A stretch of DNA of 64,000 nucleotides, taken from NCBI RefSeq assembly GCF_015140455.1, contig NZ_AP024094.1:558001-622000 (forward strand), given 5' to 3'. A model generated the notes under the pieces. It saw nothing but the letters and a program-made list of their open reading frames with translations, was not told where the DNA came from and searched no databases. Positions 43,149-50,362 of the stretch are shown here, piece after piece (the stretch's first letter is position 1; the number at the start of each line of letters is the position of its first letter). Both the position numbers and the translations under genes were made by a program. This DNA comes from Jeongeupia sp. HS-3. GTDB taxonomy: Bacteria; Pseudomonadota; Gammaproteobacteria; Burkholderiales; Chitinibacteraceae.

Positions 43149-44255
43149 ATGAGCACGCTGAATTTCGAAGACACCGCCCAACCGACCGTAGCACCTACCG
43201 GCGACCACACTACCGGCAGCATGCAATCGGTGAGCGAAAACCGTGTCAACGTCGTCGACAAGCGCGTGATCAACGGCACCACCGACGTCAACCAGCTCGT
43301 GCCGTTCAAGCACAAGTGGGCATGGGAAAAGTATCTCGCCCAGTGCGCCAACCACTGGATGCCGCAAGAAGTGAACATGCAGCGCGACATCGAGCTGTGG
43401 AAAGACCCGAACGGCCTGACCGACGACGAGCGCCGTCTGGTCAAGCGCAACCTCGGCTTCTTCGTCACCGCCGACTCGCTCGCCGCCAACAACATCGTGC
43501 TCGGCACCTACCGCCAGATCACCAGCCCGGAATGCCGTCAGTTCCTGCTGCGCCAGGCGTTTGACGAAGCCATCCATACCCACGCCTACCAGTACATCGT
43601 CGAATCGCTCGGCCTTGATGAAGGCGAAATCTTCAACGCCTATCACGAAGTCACCTCGATCCGTAACAAGGATGAATTCCTGATCCCGTTCATCGACGTT
43701 TTGACCGACCCGCAATTCAAGAGCGGGACTCTTGAGACTGACCAGCAACTGCTGCGTTCGATCATCGTCTTTGCCTGCATCATGGAAGGCCTGTTCTTCT
43801 ACGTCGGCTTCGTGCAGATCCTCGCACTCGGCCGCCAGAACAAGATGACCGGCGCCGCCGAACAGTATCAATACATCCTGCGTGATGAATCGATGCACTG
43901 CAATTTCGGCATCGACCTGATCAACACGATCAAGATGGAAAACCCGCAGCTGTGGACCGAACCGTTCAAGGCCGAGATCACCGAACTGTTCAAGAAAGCC
44001 GTTGATCTTGAATACGCGTATGCGGAAGACACCATGCCGCGCGGTGTGCTGGGCCTGAACGCCAGCCAGTTCAAGGAATACCTGCGCTTCATCGCCAACC
44101 GCCGCATGCAGCAAATCGGCCTCGACCAACTCTTCCCGGGCGTGACCAACCCGTTCCCGTGGATGAGCGAGATGATTGATTTGAAGAAAGAGAAGAATTT
44201 CTTTGAGACGCGTGTGACTGAGTATCAGACTGGCGGGGCTTTGAGCTGGGATTGA
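43149..44255 (+). CDS. nrdB: Class Ia ribonucleotide reductase, beta subunit
   Basis: 368 residues. The radical-generating di-iron site is visible: TADSLAANN with a conserved Asp-containing helix, [11 protein letters not shown] (Glu, His and the radical Tyr), [11 protein letters not shown] and [10 protein letters not shown] (Glu, His). It supplies the tyrosyl radical to NrdA. The ATG at 43149 ([11 protein letters not shown]) is preferred over an in-frame start at 43119. A terminator follows immediately. Confidence 0.97.
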   Translation: MSTLNFEDTAQPTVAPTGDHTTGSMQSVSENRVNVVDKRVINGTTDVNQLVPFKHKWAWEKYLAQCANHWMPQEVNMQRDIELWKDPNGLTDDERRLVKRNLGFFVTADSLAANNIVLGTYRQITSPECRQFLLRQAFDEAIHTHAYQYIVESLGLDEGEIFNAYHEVTSIRNKDEFLIPFIDVLTDPQFKSGTLETDQQLLRSIIVFACIMEGLFFYVGFVQILALGRQNKMTGAAEQYQYILRDESMHCNFGIDLINTIKMENPQLWTEPFKAEITELFKKAVDLEYAYAEDTMPRGVLGLNASQFKEYLRFIANRRMQQIGLDQLFPGVTNPFPWMSEMIDLKKEKNFFETRVTEYQTGGALSWD

Positions 44256-44260
44256 TCTTT

Positions 44261-44285
44261 AAGCCGCTTTCGAGCGGCTTTTTTT
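44261..44285 (+). terminator. Terminator after nrdB
   Basis: AAGCCGCT, a TTCG loop and AGCGGCTT followed by a T-run form a classic terminator five bases after the nrdB stop. Confidence 0.92.
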
Positions 44286-44300
44286 ATATGGAATTTAATT

Positions 44301-45341
44301 GTGAACTTAAATGTTTTTCAGGTAGATATTGATAGGTTTGTTGACGAAATTAAGTTGTTGCCGGACGTAAATAGCGAGTATGTGTCTATAGTTGTTGATC
44401 TGATAAGTCGCTGGGAGACTATTTCTCGCTCTGCCCCTTATGTTTGCGAGACGCAAGGTGAGGGATTTGCTTCGAATGTTTCAAGGCGAGGTTCAGCTGC
44501 AAATGAATTGAAAGAAAGGCTGGATTGGGTGGCATTCTTCCTGGCGTGCGCATGGCGAGAACAAAACATGCGTACAAATACTCTGGCGAGTAGTAAGGTT
44601 GAATGGCTTTTTAGTTATTTTAATGACAAAAACTTAGAGCTCTGTGATGAGGTGCGTGCACGTGCATCATATGTTAACTATTTGTTGCCAGCTAATGTGG
44701 CCTCTAATGATATTAAAAAAAGTTTAATTGAGCTCGAAGAAAAAAAGAAAAGCGTTAGTGATCATGCTTCAAAAGTTAGTACAGTATTGAGTGATGCTGA
44801 TCAGAGATTGACCTCTTGGTTGAAACAGGTGGATGTTTATGAGTCAAGATTGAAGGAGTATAGAAGTAACTATAATTTTCTGGGCCTTTCTCATGCATTT
44901 GAAGGTTTGATAAGAAGTAAAAAAAATGAACTTAGGATTGATGTGGGAATCTTGACCATAATGGCTATGGTTATGACTGCAATTCCAATTGCATATTCAA
45001 TTGTAAAAAGTGTTCCAGATGATTTGAGTAAAGCCTTATTGTTCTATGCTCCTATAGTTGGTGTTGAAATTTTGCTAGTGTTTTTCTTTAGAATTGTTTT
45101 GCGAAACTATTACTCCAGAAAAACTCAGGTTGTTCAATTGGAGTTGAGGCATGGTATTTGTGCATTTTATGAATCCTATGTTGATTTTACTAATAAACAC
45201 AAATCGGATAGGAGTTTTGATAGATTTGAATCTTTGATTTTTAGTGGGGTTGTCGAAGAGTCTGGAAAAATTCCTACTACATTTGATGGTTTGGAAAGTA
45301 TTATTGCTTCTGTTGCTAATGCGATGAAAGGAAAGTCTTAA
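44301..45341 (+). CDS. AT-rich protein of unknown function: coiled coil plus two membrane helices
   Basis: 346 residues, clearly AT-rich against a GC-rich genome, so probably acquired by transfer. Residues ~130-190 look coiled-coil (IKKSLIELEEKKKSVSDHASKVSTVL). Two membrane helices follow (ILTIMAMVMTAIPIAYSIV and ALLFYAPIVGVEILLVFFF). The C-terminal cytoplasmic part contains FRIVLRNYYSRKTQVVQLELRHGICAFYESYVDF. Starts at GTG; no strong SD. No family recognised. The build (soluble, coiled coil, hairpin in membrane) recalls membrane effectors of some defence systems, but this is only a comparison. Confidence 0.6.
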   Translation: MNLNVFQVDIDRFVDEIKLLPDVNSEYVSIVVDLISRWETISRSAPYVCETQGEGFASNVSRRGSAANELKERLDWVAFFLACAWREQNMRTNTLASSKVEWLFSYFNDKNLELCDEVRARASYVNYLLPANVASNDIKKSLIELEEKKKSVSDHASKVSTVLSDADQRLTSWLKQVDVYESRLKEYRSNYNFLGLSHAFEGLIRSKKNELRIDVGILTIMAMVMTAIPIAYSIVKSVPDDLSKALLFYAPIVGVEILLVFFFRIVLRNYYSRKTQVVQLELRHGICAFYESYVDFTNKHKSDRSFDRFESLIFSGVVEESGKIPTTFDGLESIIASVANAMKGKS

Positions 45342-45353
45342 CTGTCAAATGTG

Positions 45354-45444
45354 ACCGCGGTACGTCGGATTAGTTTGATTGCGTCAGTAATCTACGATTC
45401 GCTGGTTGTAGGGTGGATTTGGCGGAGCCAATCCACCGCGTTGC
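45354..45444. repeat. CCGCGG-headed dispersed repeat, copy 1
   Basis: Begins ACCGCGGTACGTCGGATTAG, continues TTTGATTGCGTC and includes the stem GGTGGATT/AATCCACC. Closely matches copies at 45751 and 46923. Confidence 0.7.
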
Positions 45445-45529
45445 TTGATGCCGCAGCCAATCGCGAATCTATATCGGCGATTCAGTGCCTGCGGCACAGT
45501 GTTTAGATGCGCGTTCCGCCGCGCAGACG

Positions 45530-45563
45530 GGTTACTTTTCTTGCTTCGCCAAGAAAAGTAACC
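45530..45563. repeat. Hairpin element, left copy
   Basis: GGTTACTTTTCTTG and CAAGAAAAGTAACC are perfect 14-bp arms around the loop CTTCGC. The loop is the reverse complement of the loop in the right copy at 45993-46026. Confidence 0.75.
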
Positions 45564-45750
45564 AAAAGAAGGCGACCCCGCATCCGCGCCCCTTCGGGGT
45601 TCCCTCGCTGCGGACAATCGGGGCGGCGGCTGCGCAACTCGCTTCGCTCAGACAGTGCTCGCCGAAACCCCGCCCCGCTTGTTCCTCGCTCGGCGCTACT
45701 GAGGGGATTGGGTGGTGTGCTACGGTCTGCGCAAATCGAGGATTCAACTT

Positions 45751-45856
45751 ACCGCGGAACGTCGGATTGGTTTGATCGCGTCGGGAATCGGCGGATTGTC
45801 GCTGCGCTCCGAATCCGCCCTACGATTCGCCGGTTGTAGCCAATCCACCGTTTTGC
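45751..45856. repeat. CCGCGG-headed dispersed repeat, copy 2
   Basis: ACCGCGGAACGTCGGATTGG, then TTTGATCGCGTCGG, AATCGGCGGATTGTCGCTGC and GAATCCGCCCTACG. Shares the central AATCGGCGGATTGTCGCT with copy 3 and the CCGGTTGTAGCCAATCCACC end with copy 1. Confidence 0.7.
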
Positions 45857-45992
45857 TCAGACCTTCGCATACCGCCCCAAATCCCGTCCTAGGCAGCCGA
45901 GGAGTGGAGCGAGACAAGTCGGGCTTCATGACTTGGCTCGCGACCGACGCAGGGTAGCGCGGAGCGCCTGCCGTCTCGGGTCGCTTTTCTTT

Positions 45993-46026
45993 GGTTACTT
46001 TCTTTGGCGAAGCAAAGAAAGTAACC
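45993..46026. repeat. Hairpin element, right copy
   Basis: GGTTACTTTCTTTG and CAAAGAAAGTAACC are perfect 14-bp arms around GCGAAG. With the left copy it bounds a segment of about 430 bases in inverted orientation. Confidence 0.75.
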
Positions 46027-46082
46027 CGCCAGCCGGGCGGGTCCGGCGGTTTGGTTTTTGATTTTCGCCTTTGATCTTACTA

Positions 46083-46921
46083 GGTGGTGTCGTCACAAGA
46101 TGCGCGCCCAGATCGCAATGCAGCGAATCTGGACTGCCGCCAGGAATGACGCCGCATTCTTGGCATAGCGCGTGGCGATGCCTCGCCAGCGTTTGAGCTG
46201 CAAAAACGCATTTTCAACCAGATGCCGGTGGCGATACAGCGCCGCATCGTGTTCACGCGGCGCCTTACGGTTGCGGTGCGACGGAATCACCGTTCTCATG
46301 CCTTGCGCCGAGGCCTGAGCAACGATGGCGTCGCTGTCATAGCCACGATCAGCCAGCAGGTATTCCGCGCTCAAGCCGTCAATCAACGCGCCGCCCTGGG
46401 TGCAGTCCGCCGTCGTGCCCGAGGTCACCAAGACCCGCACCGGCATGCCGTGCGCGTCCACCGCCAAGTGCAGCTTACTGTTTAGCCCCCTTTGGTCACC
46501 CCCATTGCCTGATTGCCGCCGCGTGCGCCGGCGGCATGCGGATGCACCTTGGCATGCGTGGCGTCGATCATCAGCCATTCGAAATCCGGATTGGTGATCA
46601 GCGCTTCAAGCAGGTGTGCCCAGACGCCCTTGTCACGCCAGCGACAAAAGCGGCGGTGGGTGTTCTTCCAGTCGCCATAATCGGGCGGCAAATCGCGCCA
46701 TGGGGCGCCGGTACGCAAAATCCAGAACACGGCGTTGAGGAACAGGCGGTTATCTCTGGCCCGGCCGCCCCAGGCGCCGTGGCGACCGGGCAGGAGCGGT
46801 TCGAGCAAAAGCCACGTTTGATCAGGAAGGTCGTGGCGGCGGTGTACCAGGCGCTTGGTCGGCGGTGTGCTTGTCATGGCGGCAGCATACACACTCGCCA
46901 ATCACTCGTGACGACACCATC
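46083..46921 (-). mobile_element. IS5-family element (IS427-like), about 839 bp
   Basis: Terminal inverted repeats GGTGGTGTCGTCAC (left) and GATGGTGTCGTCAC (right, complement) bound a transposase in two overlapping frames. A TA flanks both ends, consistent with the TA target duplication of the IS427 group. Right of the element lies copy 3 of the CCGCGG repeat, so it inserted at the edge of that repeat. Confidence 0.88.
46093..46877 (-). CDS. IS5-family transposase, two frames joined by -1 frameshift
   Basis: The first frame (46877-46482) encodes MTSTPPTKRLVHRRHDLPDQTW through DATHAKVHPHAAG, including the first catalytic Asp. The second (ending 46093) carries LADRGYDSDAI (second Asp) and HLVENAFLQLKRWRGIATRYAK (catalytic Glu). 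They overlap, and a -1 slip at AAAGGGGGC (about 46486-46494) joins TKG to GLNSKLHLAVD. Both frames look intact, so the element may be active. Such shifts are usual for this group. Confidence 0.87.
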
Positions 46922-46922
46922 T

Positions 46923-47000
46923 ACCGCGGTACGTCGGATTAGTTTAATCGCGCCGACAATCGGCGGATTGTCGCTATGCTCCGAATCCGCCCTACGTTGC
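46923..47000. repeat. CCGCGG-headed dispersed repeat, copy 3
   Basis: ACCGCGGTACGTCGGATTAG, then TTTAATCGCG and AATCGGCGGATTGTCGCTAT, ending CCGCCCTACGTTGC. It adjoins the right end of the IS element directly. Confidence 0.7.
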
Positions 47001-47031
47001 TTATGAATGGGCCATCTGCGCAATCGCGCAA

Positions 47032-47412
47032 TCAAAGCCCCTCCACAAACCCCTTCAACTTGCCCAACGCCACTTCCCATTCCCGCCCGATCACTTCCAG
47101 CGTCTGCCGCGCAGCCTCGACCTGCGCCGGCTCCAGTTGCCACAGCCGCTCCCGGCCCAGCTTCACATCCCTTACCACGCCGGCCTCGGCCAGCACCTGC
47201 AGGTGCTTGGTGACGCCCTGACGGCTGATGTCGGTGTTGGCGGTGAGCTGGGCGATCGAGAACGCGCCGCCGGCGCAGAGCACGGCGACGAGTTTCAGCC
47301 GGGTCGGGTCGCCCAACGCGGCGAACACCCGCGCCAGCGTGTCGCTGGCGTGGATGACGTCGGTGAGCGTGTCGCCGCCCGTGGCGGGCGGGGGAGCACT
47401 AGGCGCTGGCAT
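47032..47412 (-). CDS. ArsR-family transcriptional regulator
   Basis: 126 residues, a winged-helix ArsR/SmtB-type repressor (LARVFAALGDPTRLKLVAVLCAGGAFSIAQLTANTDISRQGVTKHLQVLAEAGVVRDVKLGRERLWQL). No Cys pair for metal binding is seen, so this belongs to the ArsR branch that accompanies SRPBCC proteins and senses other signals. It overlaps the upstream SRPBCC gene by 14 bases and closes a three-gene operon that it probably represses. The operator is likely in the palindromes at 48392-48455. Confidence 0.88.
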   Translation of the reverse strand: MPAPSAPPPATGGDTLTDVIHASDTLARVFAALGDPTRLKLVAVLCAGGAFSIAQLTANTDISRQGVTKHLQVLAEAGVVRDVKLGRERLWQLEPAQVEAARQTLEVIGREWEVALGKLKGFVEGL

Positions 47413-47866
47413 AACGGGCGATGTTCTCCAGTTGCGCCACCCAACCGTTGCCGTTCATGCGGAACGCTTCGAGCCGGCGGTTGGGCGGGACGTTGTCGAA
47501 GCCGGATTCTGCCACCTTCAGCAGCGTGGTGTTGTCCGGCGCGTCGTGCAGCGTGAACACCACGCGGGTCGGCGTTTCCAGCTCGTAGTCGATTTTCGGG
47601 TCGACCGGGTACGGATGCCAGCGGTAGGACAGCAGCTGTTGCGGCTCGATCCGCTCAATCACCACGTCGAAGTGGATGTGCTCGAAGCCCTGGATGGTGA
47701 TCGGCCCGCGCGTGCGCTGCCCCGGTGTAAAGGTCTGGCCCCTGAGATCGGCGCCGAACCAGGTGCCGAAGGTTTCGGCATGCGAGAGCGCATGCCACAC
47801 CCGCTCGCGCGGGGCGTTGATGACGATGCTGCGTTCGATGTGGTCGGTATCGCTGACAGTGCTCAT
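47399..47866 (-). CDS. SRPBCC (AHSA1-type) protein 2
   Basis: 155 residues of the START/Bet v1-like AHSA1 fold: IERSIVINAPRERVWHALSHAETFGTWFGADL, GHIHFDVVIERIEPQQLLSYRWHPY, RVVFTLHDAPDNTTLLKVAESGFDNVP. The fold binds small hydrophobic ligands. It lies 11 bases after the first SRPBCC gene and overlaps the ArsR gene. No ligand can be named. Confidence 0.87.
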   Translation of the reverse strand: MSTVSDTDHIERSIVINAPRERVWHALSHAETFGTWFGADLRGQTFTPGQRTRGPITIQGFEHIHFDVVIERIEPQQLLSYRWHPYPVDPKIDYELETPTRVVFTLHDAPDNTTLLKVAESGFDNVPPNRRLEAFRMNGNGWVAQLENIARYASA

Positions 47867-47877
47867 GATCTCGTCCT

Positions 47878-48363
47878 TCAGGCGGCGATGGGTACGGCAG
47901 GGTGCGGTTCGGCCGGGCGGTACGGCGTGCCGGTGCCGGTGCCGGTGGCGACGTACTGCTGCAGGCTGGCGAGGAAATGCTGCCAGCCCTTACGGCATAA
48001 ATCGTAGCACTCGAATTCCGGCACCAGCCCGATATGTTCGAAGTCCAGCCGGGCCTGCCCGTCGCCGGCCGGGGCAAGGCGGAACACGATCCGCGTGCCG
48101 ACCCATTCGTCCTTGCGGGTGAAGGCATCCACGTCGGTGAACGCGGCGGTGCACAGCCAGCGCACCTCGCTCGCCGGTGTCAGTTGTTCGATCCGCATGT
48201 GCATGTAGTGCGGCCCGAAACGGAATTGCAGATTGCCGCCGATGTGGGTGTCGACATCGCAATCCTGCGTCCACCAGCCGCGCAGGCCGGCGGGCGTGGT
48301 GAGGGCGGCGTAGGCCGTCGCAGGGCTGGCCTCGAGGGTGAGGCTTTGCTGGTAGTGGCTCAT
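47878..48363 (-). CDS. SRPBCC (AHSA1-type) protein 1
   Basis: 161 residues. MSHYQQSLTLEASPATAYAALTTPAGLRGWWTQDCDVDTHIGGNLQFRFG is typical of AHSA1-like SRPBCC proteins. A Gly/Thr repeat (TGTGTGTPYRP) near the C-terminus is low-complexity. AGGAG gives a good SD. First gene of the SRPBCC-SRPBCC-ArsR operon, so the palindromes just upstream probably control all three. Confidence 0.85.
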   Translation of the reverse strand: MSHYQQSLTLEASPATAYAALTTPAGLRGWWTQDCDVDTHIGGNLQFRFGPHYMHMRIEQLTPASEVRWLCTAAFTDVDAFTRKDEWVGTRIVFRLAPAGDGQARLDFEHIGLVPEFECYDLCRKGWQHFLASLQQYVATGTGTGTPYRPAEPHPAVPIAA

Positions 48364-48681
48364 GGCATGGCTCCTTTTTGACCTTCTTTAGGCAACTTAA
48401 TGGTTGCATATTTTTAGTATGCGAGCGGATGCCAATAAAGCAACCATTTGGTTGCCTTGTTTGGTGCTGCCTGCCCATGACGACACGGCCGAGTTGCGGG
48501 TTCGAGCCGCGCCAACGCTGCAACAGCAGCGATCCGGCTGGTGGGCGCCAGAACCTCGGTGGGCAGACGAACGGTGCGGGCTTATGCGCCGCTCGACGCG
48601 GTGTCGCCATCGCTGCCTGCGCGGTAAAATCGCGGCCACAGGCGCTCTGGCGTAGCGCCGATGGCACATACAGGTTGAACC
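48364..48681. other. Divergent intergenic region between the SRPBCC operon and the FKBP gene
   Basis: 318 bases without a gene. It holds the palindromic operators on the left; nothing else is clear on the right. Confidence 0.4.
48392..48455 (-). promoter_or_regulatory. Paired palindromic operators upstream of the SRPBCC-ArsR operon
   Basis: GCAACTTAATGGTTGC (48392-48407) and GCAACCATTTGGTTGC (48440-48455) are related 16-base palindromes 48 bp apart. Between them GCATA...TATGC (48406-48421) forms a third, weaker palindrome. Spacing and position suggest ArsR binding, which is inferred. Confidence 0.6.
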
Positions 48682-49023
48682 ATGCACAACGAATTACTGA
48701 TTGAAGACACCGACATCGGCACCGGCAAGGAAGTGGTCAAGGGCGCGCTGATTACCGCCCACTACACCGGTTTTCTGGAGGACGGCACGAAGTTCGATTC
48801 GTCCCATGACCGTGGCAAGCCGTTCCAGTGCGTGATCGGCACCGGCCGCGTCATCAAGGGCTGGGATCTGGGGCTGATGGGCATGAAGGTCGGCGGCAAG
48901 CGCAAGCTGTTCGTGCCGGCGCACCTGGCCTATGGCGAGCGGCAGATCGGCGCGCACATCACGCCGAACTCGAACCTGATCTTCGGGATCGAGTTGCTGG
49001 AAGTGCTGACGCGGGACGATTGA
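48682..49023 (+). CDS. FKBP-type peptidyl-prolyl cis-trans isomerase
   Basis: 113 residues, a single FKBP domain without signal peptide (cytoplasmic). Key features: GALITAHYTGFLEDGTKFDSSHDRGKPFQCVIGTGRVIKGWDLGLMGMKVGGKRKLFVPAHLAYGER, covering the FK506-pocket residues. It speeds prolyl isomerisation during protein folding. Stands alone on the plus strand. A second FKBP besides SlyD in this window. Confidence 0.93.
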   Translation: MHNELLIEDTDIGTGKEVVKGALITAHYTGFLEDGTKFDSSHDRGKPFQCVIGTGRVIKGWDLGLMGMKVGGKRKLFVPAHLAYGERQIGAHITPNSNLIFGIELLEVLTRDD

Positions 49024-49118
49024 TCGGCCCGCCATTCGGCAGCTTACGTCCGCTCCCCATCGCACCACAGACTAGGCTGGGATTTTCAGATGTCCTCAGC
49101 AATGAGGGGAGCCGGGCG

Positions 49119-49601
49119 ATGAAAACCGAAGCACTGCAGCAGCACCGGTGGCTGCAACAACTGGTGGGTGACTGGACGTTCGAGTGCGAGATGCTGATGG
49201 CGCCGGAGCAGCCGGCGGCGAAATCCGGCGGCACCGAATCCGTCCGCGCGCTCGGTGATTTGTGGGTGCTGTGCGAGGGGCGGGGCACGATGCCCGATGG
49301 CGATCCCTGCACCATGCTGATGACGCTGGGTTTCGATCCGGCGCGGCAGCGTTTCATTGGCAGCTGGGTGGGCTCGATGATGGCGCATATGTGGGTGTAC
49401 GACGGCGAGCTCGACGCCAGTGGCCGCATCCTGACGCTGACGTCCACCGGCCCGGATTGCCTCAACCCCGGCCAGACCAATACCTACCACGACGTGATCG
49501 AAATCATCGACGCCAAGCAGCGCGTGATGCGCTCGGAAGCACAGGGCGCCGACGGTGTGTGGGCGCCATTCATGACCGCACGCTACATCCGCAAGGCTTG
49601 A
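49119..49601 (+). CDS. DUF1579 family protein
   Basis: 160 residues. LVGDWTFECEMLMAPEQPAAKSGGTESVRALGDLWVLCEGRG and MLMTLGFDPARQRFIGSWVGSMMAHMWVYDGELD match the DUF1579 pattern. The fold is probably a lipocalin/heme-binding-like beta barrel; function is unknown. GAGGGG gives a good SD. No membrane or signal segment. Confidence 0.85.
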   Translation: MKTEALQQHRWLQQLVGDWTFECEMLMAPEQPAAKSGGTESVRALGDLWVLCEGRGTMPDGDPCTMLMTLGFDPARQRFIGSWVGSMMAHMWVYDGELDASGRILTLTSTGPDCLNPGQTNTYHDVIEIIDAKQRVMRSEAQGADGVWAPFMTARYIRKA

Positions 49602-49626
49602 GGGCGGTTCGGGCGGAGAGCGCCGC

Positions 49627-49905
49627 CTACTCGTAGATTTTTCCGCAGTATAAAAACATCGCAAACCGCTTCCACGGCGAGGCGTCGTTCAGCCCTTGGG
49701 TCTTGCCCAGATGCGTGGTTTCCGCCCATGTGAGCGCGGCTTCGAGAAAATCCTCGATGCTGTGGTTTTCCCAGCCGTTGGCGCCCCGGCCGGTGTCGCC
49801 GAGCGGTTGGCCGGCCTCGGCCTGGCGGTCGGCGATCAGCGCGCGGACAAACACGAGGAAGGAGGTCGGGTCGGTGACGTTCTGCAGCTGGTCGTAAAGC
49901 GTCAT
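49627..49905 (-). CDS. Small hypothetical protein (DUF7660-like)
   Basis: 92 residues: TDPTSFLVFVRALIADRQAE, then a central GWENHSIEDFLEAALTWAE motif recalls DUF7660 from memory. Similar small proteins often occur near toxin or immunity genes, but nothing here supports that. Convergent with the DUF1579 gene. No Cys cluster or membrane segment. Confidence 0.7.
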   Translation of the reverse strand: MTLYDQLQNVTDPTSFLVFVRALIADRQAEAGQPLGDTGRGANGWENHSIEDFLEAALTWAETTHLGKTQGLNDASPWKRFAMFLYCGKIYE

Positions 49906-50128
49906 GGCGGGCTCGGGGGCGAGAAGTGCGGCCAGTGTGCCGCAAAACCGCCGCCGCTGCGCCGGGTCGTTCGTCGCGCGGCAAGGGCAAAAGGCCTTTC
50001 ACCGCCGGAGCACCGGCCTATGATCGAATCAGATCGCCAGCCGGGACAGCCGGCGCAGGCGATTACGGCAAAATTGCTGAAATCTGAGGCCGCACGGCAC
50101 TCATGCTCACGCGGCCGGGAGCACGATC

Positions 50129-50257
50129 ATGGCCAAACATCAATTGCGCAGTGGCAGAGAAGCGAAGAAGCCGAAAAAACCGAAACCGGTTGTTGTTCCG
50201 GCAACCTCGTTTGTCAAATCCGTTCCGGCCACCACGCCGACGGGCACCAAGCACTGA
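50129..50257 (+). CDS. Small basic Lys/Pro-rich protein
   Basis: 42 residues: MAKHQLRSGREAKKPKKPKP followed by a Val/Pro/Thr-rich tail. GGGAG lies eight bases before the ATG. The N-terminal MAKHQLRxGREAKKPKK pattern recurs, from memory, in short unannotated proteins of other proteobacteria, which supports a real gene. Probably nucleic-acid-binding given its charge. Function unknown. Confidence 0.65.
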   Translation: MAKHQLRSGREAKKPKKPKPVVVPATSFVKSVPATTPTGTKH

Positions 50258-50362
50258 AAGCCATCGCCGGTCTTGCATCGACCATCGGCTTTGGGCTGGG
50301 CTGGGCTGGGCTATGGCGGCATTGGCGCATTTGCTGCGTCAGGCGGCGGCTTGCCCGTTCGG

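Larger units (their letters stand above)
45342..46082. other. Gene-free repeat-rich stretch before the IS element
   Basis: 741 bases without a credible gene. It contains two copies of a CCGCGG-headed repeat and two mirrored hairpins, annotated separately. Between the hairpins lies GC-rich sequence with no coding pattern. Confidence 0.6.

Noticed and set aside
42341-43507. Minus-strand frame across the lipoprotein and nrdB genes
   Set aside because: Shadow of the plus-strand genes; lacks domains and runs against an operon with strong SDs.
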